A DNA stretch of 64,000 nucleotides, taken from the NCBI RefSeq assembly GCF_030013905.1, contig NZ_CP124862.1, positions 2,297,051 through 2,361,050 on the forward strand, in the 5' to 3' direction. How positions within the stretch are numbered: the stretch's first letter is position 1; each line of letters starts with the position of its first letter. Both the position numbers and the translations under genes were made by a program. Below, piece by piece: positions 45,968 through 55,575 of this stretch. This stretch comes from Petroclostridium sp. X23. GTDB lineage: Bacteria > Bacillota > Clostridia > SK-Y3. Under the pieces are notes generated by a model. The model was not told the origin of the DNA, searched no databases, and saw only the letters and a program-made list of their open reading frames with translations.

Positions 45968-46918
45968 TTAATATCGTCTTTGAAACTTATTCCTTATAAT
46001 TACCGCAATTGAATTCATTAAAAATAAACATCCTAGCAACACTATAATAGTTGCAGCAGCGAGATTTGCATATTCTTTTGTAAGAACAGTGTCAAGGGTC
46101 CAATAATATATTTGAATCGGAAGGGCTGTAAAGTCATCCATTACACTGGTAGGCGTTCTTAAGATTAATGCCGGAATTCCAAGAACAACCAACGGAGCAG
46201 TTTCACCTATTGCTCTTGAGAGGGATAAAATGGAGCCTGTCATGATACCCGGTAGTGCAGTAGGTAACACTATCTTCCTAATTGTTGTCCACTTTGTAGC
46301 CCCTAAAGCGTATGACGCATCTCTTAGAAAATTTGGTACAGCTCGTATCGCTTCTTGACTGGATACAACAATAATTGGAAGAACTAATAGAGACATGGTT
46401 AGTCCACCGGCAAGTACACTGGAACCTAATTTGAACAATCTTCCGAAAACCGTTAATCCAAGTAATCCGAATATTACTGAAGGTACCCCGGATAAATTAG
46501 ATATATTGGTATTGATAATGGATTGAATCATACCTTTTTTCGAGTATTCTTCCATATATATCGCTGTTCCTACTCCCAGGAATAATGTTACGGGTGCTAC
46601 AACCAGCATCAATAAGGCTGAGCCAATGATAACTCCTTTTATTCCGGCTTTCTCAGCTGTAATAGATAATTTACCGGTTAAAAACTGAACATCTAACCAT
46701 CCGATACTGTCACTAATGATTCTATAGATCAATAATCCCAATACCAACAAAGCAAATAAAATGGTAAAAGAAGAGATCGTTCTAGCTGCTTTATCTAAAA
46801 AAATCCTTTTCTTCATCCTCTTATAAGCTATTTCCGCATTTATATAAGTTTTTATCTCATTTTCACTATCCCGACTTTTTTGAATTTTTTCATTTAGAAT
46901 ATATGTCGTATCGCTCAT
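45968..46918 (-). CDS. pstA: PstA, phosphate ABC transporter permease
   Basis: A 316-residue inner-membrane permease with six helices and the binding-protein-dependent transport domain; EAA-loop region SYALGATKWTTIRKIVLPTALPGIMTG (here in part) contacts PstB. An unusually long, charged N-terminal cytosolic tail of about 45 residues precedes the first helix. AAAGGAA before the ATG. It starts 2 bp after the pstC stop. Confidence 0.95.
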   Translation of the reverse strand: MSDTTYILNEKIQKSRDSENEIKTYINAEIAYKRMKKRIFLDKAARTISSFTILFALLVLGLLIYRIISDSIGWLDVQFLTGKLSITAEKAGIKGVIIGSALLMLVVAPVTLFLGVGTAIYMEEYSKKGMIQSIINTNISNLSGVPSVIFGLLGLTVFGRLFKLGSSVLAGGLTMSLLVLPIIVVSSQEAIRAVPNFLRDASYALGATKWTTIRKIVLPTALPGIMTGSILSLSRAIGETAPLVVLGIPALILRTPTSVMDDFTALPIQIYYWTLDTVLTKEYANLAAATIIVLLGCLFLMNSIAVIIRNKFQRRY

Positions 46919-46920
46919 TT

Positions 46921-47838
46921 TTAATATTCCTTTCTATACTTTTTAGTAATATATCCTGCGAACAAATTCATTGAAAGGGTAAAAATAAAAAGCATCAGTC
47001 CTACTGCATATAAACTGTAATATCCGATGGTACCACTGCCTGCATCACCGCTTGTAAATTCTACAATATACGCTGTCATGGTTTGGATTGGCTGCGTAAA
47101 ATCAAGCGTAAAATTCTTTGCACTGCCGCTTGCTATTGCAACAATCATCGTCTCTCCAATGGCTCTGGATATTGCCAATACAAAAGAAGCAATGATTCCG
47201 GAAATAGCAGAAGGAACAATCACTTTTACCGCAACTTCTAGCTTCGTTGATCCAAGCGCTAATGCCCCCTCACGTATTGAATTTGGAACAGCATTCATCG
47301 CATCTTCAGATAATGATGTAACAAGAGGAATAATCATGATACCCATTACGATTCCCGGACTAAGTGCATTCTTCGCCTCTAATCCCGGAATAATTTTCAT
47401 CAACAGCGGCGTTACAAATGAATATGCGAAGAATCCATACACAATAGTAGGAATCCCTGCCAATACTTCTATAATCGGTTTTAAGACCTTCCTCCTATTG
47501 GTTGTTGAAAATTCACTCAAATACATTGCAGCAATTAATCCTATTGGAATTGCAACTAACATTGCAATAGCCGAAGTAACAAATGTTCCGCAAATTAACG
47601 GTAAGAAACCGAAAGAAGGATTATCTTTTAAAGGAGCCAATTCCGTACTGAATATTTCGCTTAAAGGAACTTGTCTAAAAAAATGAGACGCATCAACTAC
47701 CAACGTTAAAACAATCCCAATGGATGTCAATATAGAAATTGAAGCGATCATTAATAAAATACCGGGAACCATCTCTTCTATTTTTATAAATTTATTATTT
47801 TTTTTCATTATATCTTTTACATTCACAAAATTACTCAT
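46921..47838 (-). CDS. pstC: PstC, phosphate ABC transporter permease
   Basis: A 305-residue permease with six helices. GALALGSTKLEVAVKVIVPSAISGI is the EAA loop, and ISRAIGETMIVAIASGS is typical of PstC, with the conserved Arg and Glu. Start ATG at 47838 has GGAG 7 nt upstream. Followed immediately by pstA. Confidence 0.95.
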   Translation of the reverse strand: MSNFVNVKDIMKKNNKFIKIEEMVPGILLMIASISILTSIGIVLTLVVDASHFFRQVPLSEIFSTELAPLKDNPSFGFLPLICGTFVTSAIAMLVAIPIGLIAAMYLSEFSTTNRRKVLKPIIEVLAGIPTIVYGFFAYSFVTPLLMKIIPGLEAKNALSPGIVMGIMIIPLVTSLSEDAMNAVPNSIREGALALGSTKLEVAVKVIVPSAISGIIASFVLAISRAIGETMIVAIASGSAKNFTLDFTQPIQTMTAYIVEFTSGDAGSGTIGYYSLYAVGLMLFIFTLSMNLFAGYITKKYRKEY

Positions 47839-48053
47839 AGAAACACTCCATTTCAACAAATAGAGGAAATCGGACTTAAGAACTGTACCTGCTGTTTAGC
47901 CTGCTTTGGCGTAATAGAGGAACTGTCCATATGTTTGATTTCCGAATAATTAGGAACCTTGTACACTATTTAATATTACTAATCAGCACTTAAGACGAGG
48001 AAAAGATATCTCCTCGTCTTAGGTAGATTATTAATGATATTTACTAAATACTA

Positions 48054-49076
48054 TTATTTAATAGCTTCTAATTGCTTTTGATATTCAGCATATACAGAGT
48101 CCGGAAGTGGTGCGAATCCATTTTGACCTGCTAATCTTTTGCATCCTTCTGCAGAAACAACATACTTAGCATAATCAAGCACTTGCGGCTTTTCTTTTGC
48201 ATAATTTACATTCAAGTAAGTAAATACGGGACGAGTAAATCCGGCATAAGCAAGATCTTCACCAATTGTTTCTAAAGTAGGGTCTACAGGGCCATTACCA
48301 AAGTCTACCTTTACTGCTGTTAACTTATCTTTATTGCTCACATAGTAACCAAAGCCAAAGAATGCGATAGCATTTTTATCTTTTGATACTAAATCAACCA
48401 ATGTTGAGTACTCTTGCTGAAGGTTAGCAGTTTTAACCATTTCTGCTTTTTTAAGAATCGTTTCATGGAAGAACTCATATGTTCCATGGTTTTCATTCGG
48501 ACCATAGAATTTGATTTCTTCTTTTGGCCAATCAGCTCTAATATCGGACCAAAGTACTTTGTCATCTGCTTTGAATTTTCCTGATAAGTACATATCAATG
48601 ATTTCTTCTTTTTTCATCTCTGTTGCCCAAGTATTTTCTTTGTTGATAACCATAGTTAAGCCATCAAGAGCAACTTTGAATTCCAAAAATTCAGTACCGT
48701 TTTCTTTAAGCTTAGCCGCTTCTTCATCTTTAATTTTTCTTGAAGCATCAGAAAAATCTGTTTCGCCCGGTATGAATTTTTTAAAACCGGCACTAGACCC
48801 AGCTCTTCCAACCTGTACGCTTACATTCGGTTGTACATTCGTCATGTACTCTTCTGCGATATTTGCCATTAATGGGTACACTGTACCGGAACCATCAATG
48901 ATTACTTTCCCTTCAAGTTTTGCAGCCTTAGGTTCCTCTGCCTTAGGTGCTTCTGTCTTTGGGGCCTCTGTCTTTGGGGCCTCTTCTTTTGAAGCAGTTC
49001 CTGCACAACCTGCAAATCCTGCTACTAATAATACCCCTACTAATATTACACTTACAACTTTTAAACTTACTTTCAT
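48054..49076 (-). CDS. pstS: PstS, phosphate-binding lipoprotein
   Basis: The 340-residue extracytoplasmic binding protein has a lipobox (LVAGFAGC, Cys24), then a tandem KTEAPKTEAPKAEEPK linker that spaces the domain from the membrane. Phosphate-contact motifs are IDGSGTVYPLM and GRAGSSAGFKKFIPGETDFSDASR. ATG at 49076 has AAAGGATG upstream; an earlier frame start lacks a signal-like N-terminus. Driven by the Pho box at 49112-49176. Confidence 0.95.
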   Translation of the reverse strand: MKVSLKVVSVILVGVLLVAGFAGCAGTASKEEAPKTEAPKTEAPKAEEPKAAKLEGKVIIDGSGTVYPLMANIAEEYMTNVQPNVSVQVGRAGSSAGFKKFIPGETDFSDASRKIKDEEAAKLKENGTEFLEFKVALDGLTMVINKENTWATEMKKEEIIDMYLSGKFKADDKVLWSDIRADWPKEEIKFYGPNENHGTYEFFHETILKKAEMVKTANLQQEYSTLVDLVSKDKNAIAFFGFGYYVSNKDKLTAVKVDFGNGPVDPTLETIGEDLAYAGFTRPVFTYLNVNYAKEKPQVLDYAKYVVSAEGCKRLAGQNGFAPLPDSVYAEYQKQLEAIK

Positions 49077-49111
49077 CCTCACATCATCCTTTCTTTTTTG
49101 GTACAATGTGA

Positions 49112-49176
49112 ATTATACCATGTCCTTATTTTTTTAAAATGTAATTTTCGTAAAGCTTTTGTTAATTGTTTGTTAA
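49112..49176 (-). promoter_or_regulatory. Pho box and -10 element of pstS
   Basis: On the minus strand TTAACA (49171-49176), TTAACA (49160-49165), TTTACG (49149-49154) and TTACAT (49139-49144) repeat every 11, 11 and 10 bp, followed by TATAAT (49112-49117) and no good -35. This is the arrangement of a PhoP-activated promoter. Confidence 0.8.
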
Positions 49177-49411
49177 CTGACACTATTATTTTTTTGTTGA
49201 TAATTATTTCTTAATAGTTTTCAAGTAAGTATATAATTTGAATATGTAGAATGAGTTAAGCAAATGTAAAATCTATGTTAAATTTTTATGCTGTTCAAAA
49301 TCCTTTACCGTAATTTCTAGGAAGATGTGATATCTTTTTCTTAATTACTTTAGAATGCATACAATGTCACACGTGTCCATAGGGATTTGAAGTTTGATGG
49401 ATAAGTTAGTC
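49177..49411. other. AT-rich spacer between pstS promoter and DUF378 gene
   Basis: About 235 bp without a recognisable gene or structured repeat. Confidence 0.5.
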
Positions 49412-49414
49412 AAA

Positions 49415-49449
49415 AAAAAATATACGATATTGAATATCGTATATTTTTT
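49415..49449 (-). terminator. Intrinsic terminator after the DUF378 gene
   Basis: AAAAAATATACGATAT (49415-49430) pairs perfectly with 49434-49449 across a 3-nt loop, with T runs at both ends. It lies 8 bp after the stop codon of the DUF378 gene. Confidence 0.88.
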
Positions 49450-49457
49450 GTAAAAAA

Positions 49458-49661
49458 TTAGTGATTTCTTGCAGGTACTCTGTCTCTAAATAGCAATGTA
49501 GTTGCCCAAAGCCCCGATAAGCCCACTAAAGTGTATATAATTCTACTAATCATTGCATCTTGTCCACCAAAGATACTGGCTACTAAGTCAATACCAAACA
49601 AACCAATTAATCCCCAGTTCAATGCACCTATAATTACTAAGATCAAAGCTAATCTATCCAT
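49458..49661 (-). CDS. DUF378 family small membrane protein
   Basis: A 67-residue protein with two transmembrane helices. The N-terminal LALILVIIGALNWGLIGLFGIDLVA (given here in part: ALNWGLIGLF) is the DUF378 hallmark. Function unknown. ATG at 49661 has AAGGAG 9 nt upstream; the longer frame to 49718 has no site and overlaps the V-ATPase D region. Has its own terminator. Confidence 0.88.
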   Translation of the reverse strand: MDRLALILVIIGALNWGLIGLFGIDLVASIFGGQDAMISRIIYTLVGLSGLWATTLLFRDRVPARNH

Positions 49662-49730
49662 ATCATCACTCCTTAAGCTTTTAATCTTAGTATATCTTTT
49701 TTTATCATATTCATACATTAGCCAATATTT

Positions 49731-50351
49731 TCATTTTTCATCTTTGGAGTTTTTTATCATTTTAAGGCGTGTGAACTCTTCTCTTTCCTTCTCCTCTAAA
49801 GCGTTTTGAATCACAAAAGTTAACTTTTCATAACGCGGTATCATAATATTTTTTAAAGCGTTTGCTCTTTTTTGGGTTTTCTTAATATTATTCGCCAGTC
49901 TATAAACAGCATTCTCAATTTCCGCAAGATCTACTGTCAATTTTTTGACTTTGTCAAATTTTTTATAGGCCTCATCCAACGCAGCATTGGTACGGAAAAA
50001 ACCATATCTGGGCGTAATCTCTTGTTGCACCATGGTTACCATAGGTATTTCTACACCCATAATACTCCTGAATCTTATATCTACACTGTCTTCAATAGGC
50101 ACTGCATATCCCATCTGTTCTACTGTGCTGATCCCAATGGTTATATTGGCTATCTGAAGCGCTTCATATGCTTCACGAAACGTAATGTCGATATGTGACT
50201 GGATTTGTTCGGCTTTATCAATCAACATCATCATTTCACGTATGAGAATATTTCTTTTCTTATCCAAAAGCTCATATCCCTGCCGGGACAGCCGCAAGGT
50301 GTTTCGTGCCTGAATAAGGTTTCCCTTGGTGGGAAACAGGCTCACGTCCAT
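49731..50351 (-). CDS. ntpD: V-type ATP synthase subunit D
   Basis: The 206-residue central-stalk subunit D forms the rotor coiled coil inside the A3B3 head. The N-terminus FPTKGNLIQARNTLRLSRQGYELLDKKRNILI is conserved (only part shown), and the last third returns as a second long helix (VYRLANNIKKTQKRANALKNI). The ATG overlaps the ntpB stop by one base (TAATG). Last gene of the operon. Confidence 0.95.
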   Translation of the reverse strand: MDVSLFPTKGNLIQARNTLRLSRQGYELLDKKRNILIREMMMLIDKAEQIQSHIDITFREAYEALQIANITIGISTVEQMGYAVPIEDSVDIRFRSIMGVEIPMVTMVQQEITPRYGFFRTNAALDEAYKKFDKVKKLTVDLAEIENAVYRLANNIKKTQKRANALKNIMIPRYEKLTFVIQNALEEKEREEFTRLKMIKNSKDEK

Positions 50352-51754
50352 TATAACTCACCTCTCACACTGCTGTAAGGTTTATAATATTTATCTAAAA
50401 CATTGATATCTACCCTGTCCAGCTCTTCTCTCGGCAGGATGCCCAATAGCCGCCATCCCATATCAAGCGTATCATCCATGGGTCTGTTTTCATCCCTCTC
50501 CTGTGTGACAAATTCTTTTTCAAATGCTTTTCCGAATTCAATATATCTTTTATCAAGTTCACTTAATTCATCTTCTCCAATAACCGAAGCCAATGCCCGT
50601 ACCTCTTGGACATGCGCGTAAGATGCAAAAAGCTGATTTGCAATAGCCGGATGATCCTCTCTTGTAAAGCCTTCACCGATTCCATCCTTCATCAGTCTTG
50701 ACAAAGACGGTAACACGATGACAGGAGGATATACTCCTCTCTGATGAAGCGTGCGATCGAGGACAATCTGTCCTTCGGTAATATACCCTGTTAAGTCAGG
50801 GATAGGATGTGTAATATCATCATTAGGCATGGTCAGTATAGGTATCTGGGTAATAGAACCTTTCCTTTTTTTTAACATACCCGCTCTCTCATAAAGCGAA
50901 GCTAAATCACTGTATAAATACCCCGGAAAGCCCTTTCGACTGGGAATCTCACCCTTAGAAGACGAAATTTCACGAAGCGCTTCACAGTAGGAAGTCATAT
51001 CTGTAAGTATGACAAGAATATGCATATCCTGTTCAAAAGCAAGATACTCCGCAACCGTCAATGCGCAGCGGGGCGTAATGATCCTTTCAACCACCGGATC
51101 ATTTGCCAGATTGATAAACATTACAACTTTTTGCAATACGCCGCTTTCTTCAAAGCTTTTTTTAAAAAAATCTGCAACATCGTGCTTTACACCCATGGCA
51201 GCAAATACTACTGCAAATTCCGTATCTTCCTGCTGTGCCAATTGCGCCTGCCGGACGATTTGTACTGCTAAAGCGTCATGGGGTAGACCATTACCTGAAA
51301 AGATAGGAAGCTTCTGCCCGCGTATAAGGGTGGTAAGACCATCTATGGATGAAATACCTGTTTGAATATAGTTTCTGGGGTATTCCCTTGATACCGGATT
51401 GATAGGCTTGCCATTTACATCCCATTTCACTTGAGGAAATATGCTTCCCAGACCGTCTATCGGCCTGCCTACACCATCAAAAACCCTTCCCAATATTTCT
51501 TTTGAAAGCGGTATTTCCAGTGAATGGCCTAACGGCTTGGTTTTTGTATTGGTCAAGGATATATTGGAAGTCCCCTCAAACACTTGAACCACAGCAATAT
51601 CTCCGCTTAGTTCTACAATACGACCTATTCGTTTTTCCGTACCTTCAACCGTTATTTCTACCATTTCTTCAAATGAGGCATCAGAAACCCCTTCCACAAC
51701 CATCAGGGAGCCTGAAATTTCTTTCAACCCTATATATTCCAGCTTCATAAGCAT
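50351..51754 (-). CDS. ntpB: V-type ATP synthase subunit B
   Basis: The 467-residue non-catalytic head subunit. It has [13 protein letters not shown], FIQTGISxxDG-like ([11 protein letters not shown]), [19 protein letters not shown] and [16 protein letters not shown]. The P-loop is replaced by SGNGLPHD, as expected for B subunits. ATG at 51754 has AAAGGA close upstream; ATG at 51748 is an alternative. It is separated from ntpA by 221 bp containing repeats. Confidence 0.97.
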   Translation of the reverse strand: MLMKLEYIGLKEISGSLMVVEGVSDASFEEMVEITVEGTEKRIGRIVELSGDIAVVQVFEGTSNISLTNTKTKPLGHSLEIPLSKEILGRVFDGVGRPIDGLGSIFPQVKWDVNGKPINPVSREYPRNYIQTGISSIDGLTTLIRGQKLPIFSGNGLPHDALAVQIVRQAQLAQQEDTEFAVVFAAMGVKHDVADFFKKSFEESGVLQKVVMFINLANDPVVERIITPRCALTVAEYLAFEQDMHILVILTDMTSYCEALREISSSKGEIPSRKGFPGYLYSDLASLYERAGMLKKRKGSITQIPILTMPNDDITHPIPDLTGYITEGQIVLDRTLHQRGVYPPVIVLPSLSRLMKDGIGEGFTREDHPAIANQLFASYAHVQEVRALASVIGEDELSELDKRYIEFGKAFEKEFVTQERDENRPMDDTLDMGWRLLGILPREELDRVDINVLDKYYKPYSSVRGEL

Positions 51755-51975
51755 GACTTCCTTTCAAGCGTTATTAGTTGTTAGTTCACAGACGATTACT
51801 TTATAAATCCCAATAAGTAGCGCCTAAGGAAACTTTGCTTAAATGAGGAGCGGATAGTGGGGTGGGGGGAGTTTTTTCTCCTCACTCCTCACTCCCTGCT
51901 CCCCACTATTTAAACCTTTAACTCATTTTAGGTAACACGGAAATCTGTGAACTGTGAACCGTGAACTGTGAACTA
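51755..51975. repeat. ntpA-ntpB spacer with hairpin copy 3 and GTGAACT words
   Basis: The spacer holds the third CTCACTCC-type hairpin (about 51845-51910; arms GAGCGGATAGTGGGG and the CTCCTCACTCC side) and four tandem GTGAACT/GTGAACC words at 51948-51975. The same GTGAACT words occur at 53812-53838 before ntpE's stop. All are inside the V-ATPase transcript. Confidence 0.75.
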
Positions 51976-53760
51976 TCACTTATACTTCTCCTTCAACTCA
52001 TTATAAACCGCGTCAATCTTCTTATGGATTTCATCAAACTTTTCAAGTTCTTCATTGCCGATCGTATACTTGATCTTTATTAAATCATCAAAGATACCGG
52101 TATTTCTCAGCACCGATACCGGGATATTCTTTTGTATCAATATCTTGGATTTATTATAGAGCTCCAAAATAGTTTCCATCATTTTAAACTGTTTTGCTGC
52201 TGGTACGTAAGTATCGCTTGCATGATACGCATTCTGCTGCAAGAATCCCAGGCGTATGACCCTGGAAATATCCAAAATCAGCTTTTGCTCATCCGGCAAT
52301 ATATCTGCACCGATCAACTTCACAATATCCATCAACTTACTCTCTTCTTGAAGTAAACCAACCATCTGGGTACGGTACGCAAAGAATTTCTCATGAACAT
52401 TGTTCTGATACCATTCTTGTAGATTATCAATATATTCGCTGTAGCTTGTAAGCCAGTGTATCGCCGGATAGTGCCTTGAATAGGCCAACTGCCTGTCTAG
52501 GGCCCAAAAACATCTTATAAACCTTTTGGTGTTTTGTGTTACAGGTTCTGAGAAGTCACCACCCTGTGGAGAGACAGCCCCTATGATAGTGACTGAACCT
52601 TCGGTACCATTTAAGTTATATACATATCCTGCTCTCTCATAAAACTCCGATAGGCGTGATGGAAGATATGCCGGAAATCCTTCTTCTGCAGGCATTTCCT
52701 CCAATCGTCCCGATATCTCCCTTAATGCTTCGGCCCACCGGGAAGTTGAATCGGCCATGATGGCAACATGATATCCCATATCCCGATAATATTCCGCCAG
52801 TGTTATCCCTGTATATATAGATGCTTCCCTAGCAGCTACCGGCATGTTAGAAGTATTTGCTATAAGAACCGTTCTGTTCATGAGGGGCTGATTGGATTTC
52901 GGGTCAACCAACTTAGGAAAGTCCTCCAATACCTCCGTCATTTCATTCCCACGCTCACCACACCCAATATATACGATGATATCCGCATCCGACCATTTTG
53001 CAAGTTGGTGCTGCGTCATTGTTTTTCCTGTTCCGAACCCACCCGGAATCGCCGCTGTTCCGCCTTTGGCAATTGGAAAAAAAGTATCAATGACTCTTTG
53101 CCCGGTAATAAGCGGCCGGCTGATACTTTTACGTTCTAAATAACGCCGGGGAATTCGGATAGGCCATTCCTGAACAAGTGTCAAATCGTTAATTGAACCC
53201 GTTTTGTCCTGAACTCTTATGATGGTTTGATGAAGTGAATAGTTCCCATCCGGCATGACCTCTACTACTTCTCCGCTCATATTGGGAGGAATCATTACTT
53301 TATGCAGAATCAAAGGTGTTTCCTGAACTTCCGCTATAATACTTCCCGGCATAACTTGGTCCCCTACTTTTACAGTAATGTGTGTGAACCATTCTTTTTC
53401 AGGGTCCAATGATTCCATTGCTATTCCTCTCGAGATAAAATCTCCGGACTTTTTTTCTATATAATGCAGCGGTCTTTCAATTCCATCAAAGATATTTCCG
53501 ATAATTCCCGGAGCCAATTGCACTGAAAGAGGTTTACCTGTAGAAATAACCGGTTCCCCTACTGTCAGACCTGTTGTAACCTCATATACTTGAACAATGG
53601 TCATATCATTATGAATGGCTATAACTTCACCAATCAACTTTTCGTTTCCCACCATTACCATTTCATACATGCGAAAGTCCTTACTGCCTTTTACCTTTAT
53701 AACCGGCCCATTAATACCAAAAATAACGCCTTTAGCTTCTATTTCCAAGGTATCACCCAC
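51976..53760 (-). CDS. ntpA: V-type ATP synthase subunit A (catalytic)
   Basis: The 594-residue catalytic subunit. P-loop GGFGTGKT (in [19 protein letters not shown]), [13 protein letters not shown], and [21 protein letters not shown] are all intact, as is the A-specific non-homologous insert at about 115-200. ATP hydrolysis or synthesis is coupled to ion movement through the K ring. The start is uncertain: GTG at 53760 or TTG at 53748 (N-terminus [15 protein letters not shown]), the latter nearer a GGGTG site. It lies 74 bp after ntpE. Confidence 0.97.
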   Translation of the reverse strand: MGDTLEIEAKGVIFGINGPVIKVKGSKDFRMYEMVMVGNEKLIGEVIAIHNDMTIVQVYEVTTGLTVGEPVISTGKPLSVQLAPGIIGNIFDGIERPLHYIEKKSGDFISRGIAMESLDPEKEWFTHITVKVGDQVMPGSIIAEVQETPLILHKVMIPPNMSGEVVEVMPDGNYSLHQTIIRVQDKTGSINDLTLVQEWPIRIPRRYLERKSISRPLITGQRVIDTFFPIAKGGTAAIPGGFGTGKTMTQHQLAKWSDADIIVYIGCGERGNEMTEVLEDFPKLVDPKSNQPLMNRTVLIANTSNMPVAAREASIYTGITLAEYYRDMGYHVAIMADSTSRWAEALREISGRLEEMPAEEGFPAYLPSRLSEFYERAGYVYNLNGTEGSVTIIGAVSPQGGDFSEPVTQNTKRFIRCFWALDRQLAYSRHYPAIHWLTSYSEYIDNLQEWYQNNVHEKFFAYRTQMVGLLQEESKLMDIVKLIGADILPDEQKLILDISRVIRLGFLQQNAYHASDTYVPAAKQFKMMETILELYNKSKILIQKNIPVSVLRNTGIFDDLIKIKYTIGNEELEKFDEIHKKIDAVYNELKEKYK

Positions 53761-53834
53761 TTTACATACTATATTATCATTTATCTATATGCCTACAGAC
53801 CATAATCTGTGAACTGTTAACCGTGAACTGTGAA

Positions 53835-54443
53835 CTATAATAAATCTATAACCAATCCGCTGATTTCTAGAAAACACTCTTTTTGCTGTGCTATCTTTGC
53901 GGCAAGTGAATCATCAATCAAAGTGCCTTTTGTCTTGTTAAAAACCTTGCAGCCTCCTATGATATCCTCTTGATCAACCTGAATCTCCAGTGGTTCACTC
54001 AGCTGCTGTTTGATTTTATCTATCAATGATACATCCGATTTGTTAATATATATGATAATTTCTCCTTGTCCTACTTGTTGACGACCTTGCAAAATATTTT
54101 GCATTAAAAACGTATAATAGTCCGGCGTCTCCAAAAAACTTTGAATCCTCTTCATAATATTGTTGAAAATTTCTTCAATGATTTCCTCCCTCTTTTGCAG
54201 AAGGGCTTTTTTACTTTCCATCACAGCACGAGAAATCATCTCATTTTTTTCTTTGTCAGTTTTGCGTATTTCTTTTTGAATTTTTACATACGCATCCTCC
54301 AAACAGTCAAGTTCCCTTTGCTCTAAAATTCCATCCCTTTCTTCTTTAACCTGGTTCAATATTTGCAATCTTTTTTCCGCAGCTTCTTTCATAACGATAC
54401 TGGAAAAGTTATCCAGCTTATCATCAACAAAATTCAAATTCAT
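53835..54443 (-). CDS. ntpE: V-type ATP synthase subunit E
   Basis: The 202-residue peripheral-stalk subunit E has a long N-terminal charged helix (KEERDGILEQRELDCLEDAYVKIQ in part) followed by a globular C-terminal domain with DIIGGCKVFNKTKGTLIDDSL, the conserved GG-x-x(5)-D-SL block. ATG at 54443 lies close to GAGG; a TTG at 54437 has better spacing. It begins 4 bp after ntpF ends. Confidence 0.88.
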   Translation of the reverse strand: MNLNFVDDKLDNFSSIVMKEAAEKRLQILNQVKEERDGILEQRELDCLEDAYVKIQKEIRKTDKEKNEMISRAVMESKKALLQKREEIIEEIFNNIMKRIQSFLETPDYYTFLMQNILQGRQQVGQGEIIIYINKSDVSLIDKIKQQLSEPLEIQVDQEDIIGGCKVFNKTKGTLIDDSLAAKIAQQKECFLEISGLVIDLL

Positions 54444-54447
54444 CACC

Positions 54448-54756
54448 TCAAATCTTCAATCCGATGGCTTCCCGTACATAGCGTGTGATGGAATCCGGCG
54501 TTCTTCCTGTCCCATGCCGGTCAGGTATTTCCACGACCAGTGGTGTATGGTAATTCAACTTGATGTCCTTAATATATTCCGGAAGGAGCTTACCCAGTTT
54601 TTCGGTAATAAGTATGATGCCTATTTCTTTATTTTTAACAACAGTATCCAGCACTGTTTTCAGCTCCTGTGCCTCATGCACTACTACCCCTTCGATCCCT
54701 GCCATCCGCATCCCGGTCTGAGTATCGACATTATCACTGATTAAAAACATCTGCAT
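54448..54756 (-). CDS. ntpF: V-type ATP synthase subunit F
   Basis: This 102-residue central-stalk subunit has the Rossmann-like start MFLISDNVDTQTGMRMAGIEG and the conserved GIILITEKLG, then PLVVEIPDRHG. ATG at 54756 has AAGGAGG 7 nt upstream, so the longer frame to 54831 is not used. Lies upstream of ntpE, downstream of a 359-bp repeat-filled gap after ntpK. Confidence 0.9.
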   Translation of the reverse strand: MQMFLISDNVDTQTGMRMAGIEGVVVHEAQELKTVLDTVVKNKEIGIILITEKLGKLLPEYIKDIKLNYHTPLVVEIPDRHGTGRTPDSITRYVREAIGLKI

Positions 54757-55115
54757 GGTATGCCTCCTTCTTGATGCTATAAGAGGATATGGTAAAGTGC
54801 TCCATCGTTCGAAAATCTGACACGGAGACAATCATGAATCACCAAAAATCACTTGATTGGTCAGTCGCAAAGCATGGGCGGGGCCCGGACCTCCAGCTTC
54901 CCTAAAAAACAAGCGCAGCAGTAGGTCCGTCCCCATGCTTCACTCCTTCTGTGTGTAAACCCGACTTTATCATTAGTCTCGGACTGTCCCCAAGTTCGAT
55001 TTTCTCTATGTGCTACATCAAACTCTATCACATCTTCTCATATTTTATTGTCCACTGTACATTGTCCATTGTACATTAATCACTATTCACTATTAATTAT
55101 TCACTATTCACTAAT
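54757..55115. repeat. Dispersed intergenic element, copy 2, inside the V-ATPase operon
   Basis: A 359-bp gap between ntpK and ntpF. It contains GGTCAGTCGCAAAGCATG (54859-54876), matching 5153, then GCTTCACTCCTTCTGTGT, GGACTGTCCCC and, near 55055-55110, repeated words CATTGTCCATTGTACATT and ATTCACTATT. No ORF with a ribosome binding site was found. It interrupts an otherwise tight operon. Confidence 0.7.
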
Positions 55116-55532
55116 TTAGATTCTGCTTAAAATACTAAATGAGATGAGCAGCCCATACAATGCGATCCCTTCGGCCAAAGCAACAAAAATCAAAGCCTTT
55201 CCCATGATCTTAGGATCTTCACTGATTGCCCCCAAAGCGGCAGAACCGGCAGCAGCCACCGCGATTCCCGCTCCTATGGTTGCCAAGCCTGTCGCTAGAG
55301 CAGCCGCAATAAGACCTAGACCATTTGCACTTGTGCTTGCTGAAGCCTCCGCAGCAAAAACATTACCGGAAAACATCATAATGGTAGCAATCATGAGGAT
55401 TGAAAAAAAAGAAAATATATTCATTCCAAGAATCATCTTTACCTTTTTTCCGCTGCAGCCGTACAGCAAATATATGGCTCCCGGCACTACAATACTTAAT
55501 ATTAACGCTGTTACTGTAATTGGCATAAACAT
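55116..55532 (-). CDS. ntpK: V-type ATP synthase subunit K (rotor ring)
   Basis: The 138-residue proteolipid has four helices: an N-terminal pair (residues 5-58) and a c-type hairpin (NGLGLIAAALATGLATIGAG to LFVALAEGIALYGLLISF, shortened). The ion-carrying Glu is in LAEGIALYG (residue 121). The polar loop AISEDP joins the hairpin. No glutamine equivalent to the Na+ ligand of sodium-type c subunits is evident in the first ring helix, so ion specificity is open. ATG at 55532 with GGAGG 9 nt upstream. Confidence 0.93.
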   Translation of the reverse strand: MFMPITVTALILSIVVPGAIYLLYGCSGKKVKMILGMNIFSFFSILMIATIMMFSGNVFAAEASASTSANGLGLIAAALATGLATIGAGIAVAAAGSAALGAISEDPKIMGKALIFVALAEGIALYGLLISFSILSRI

Positions 55533-55575
55533 CACTCTAATCCTCCCATTTTTTATAAATTATTTAGGTGTGCGG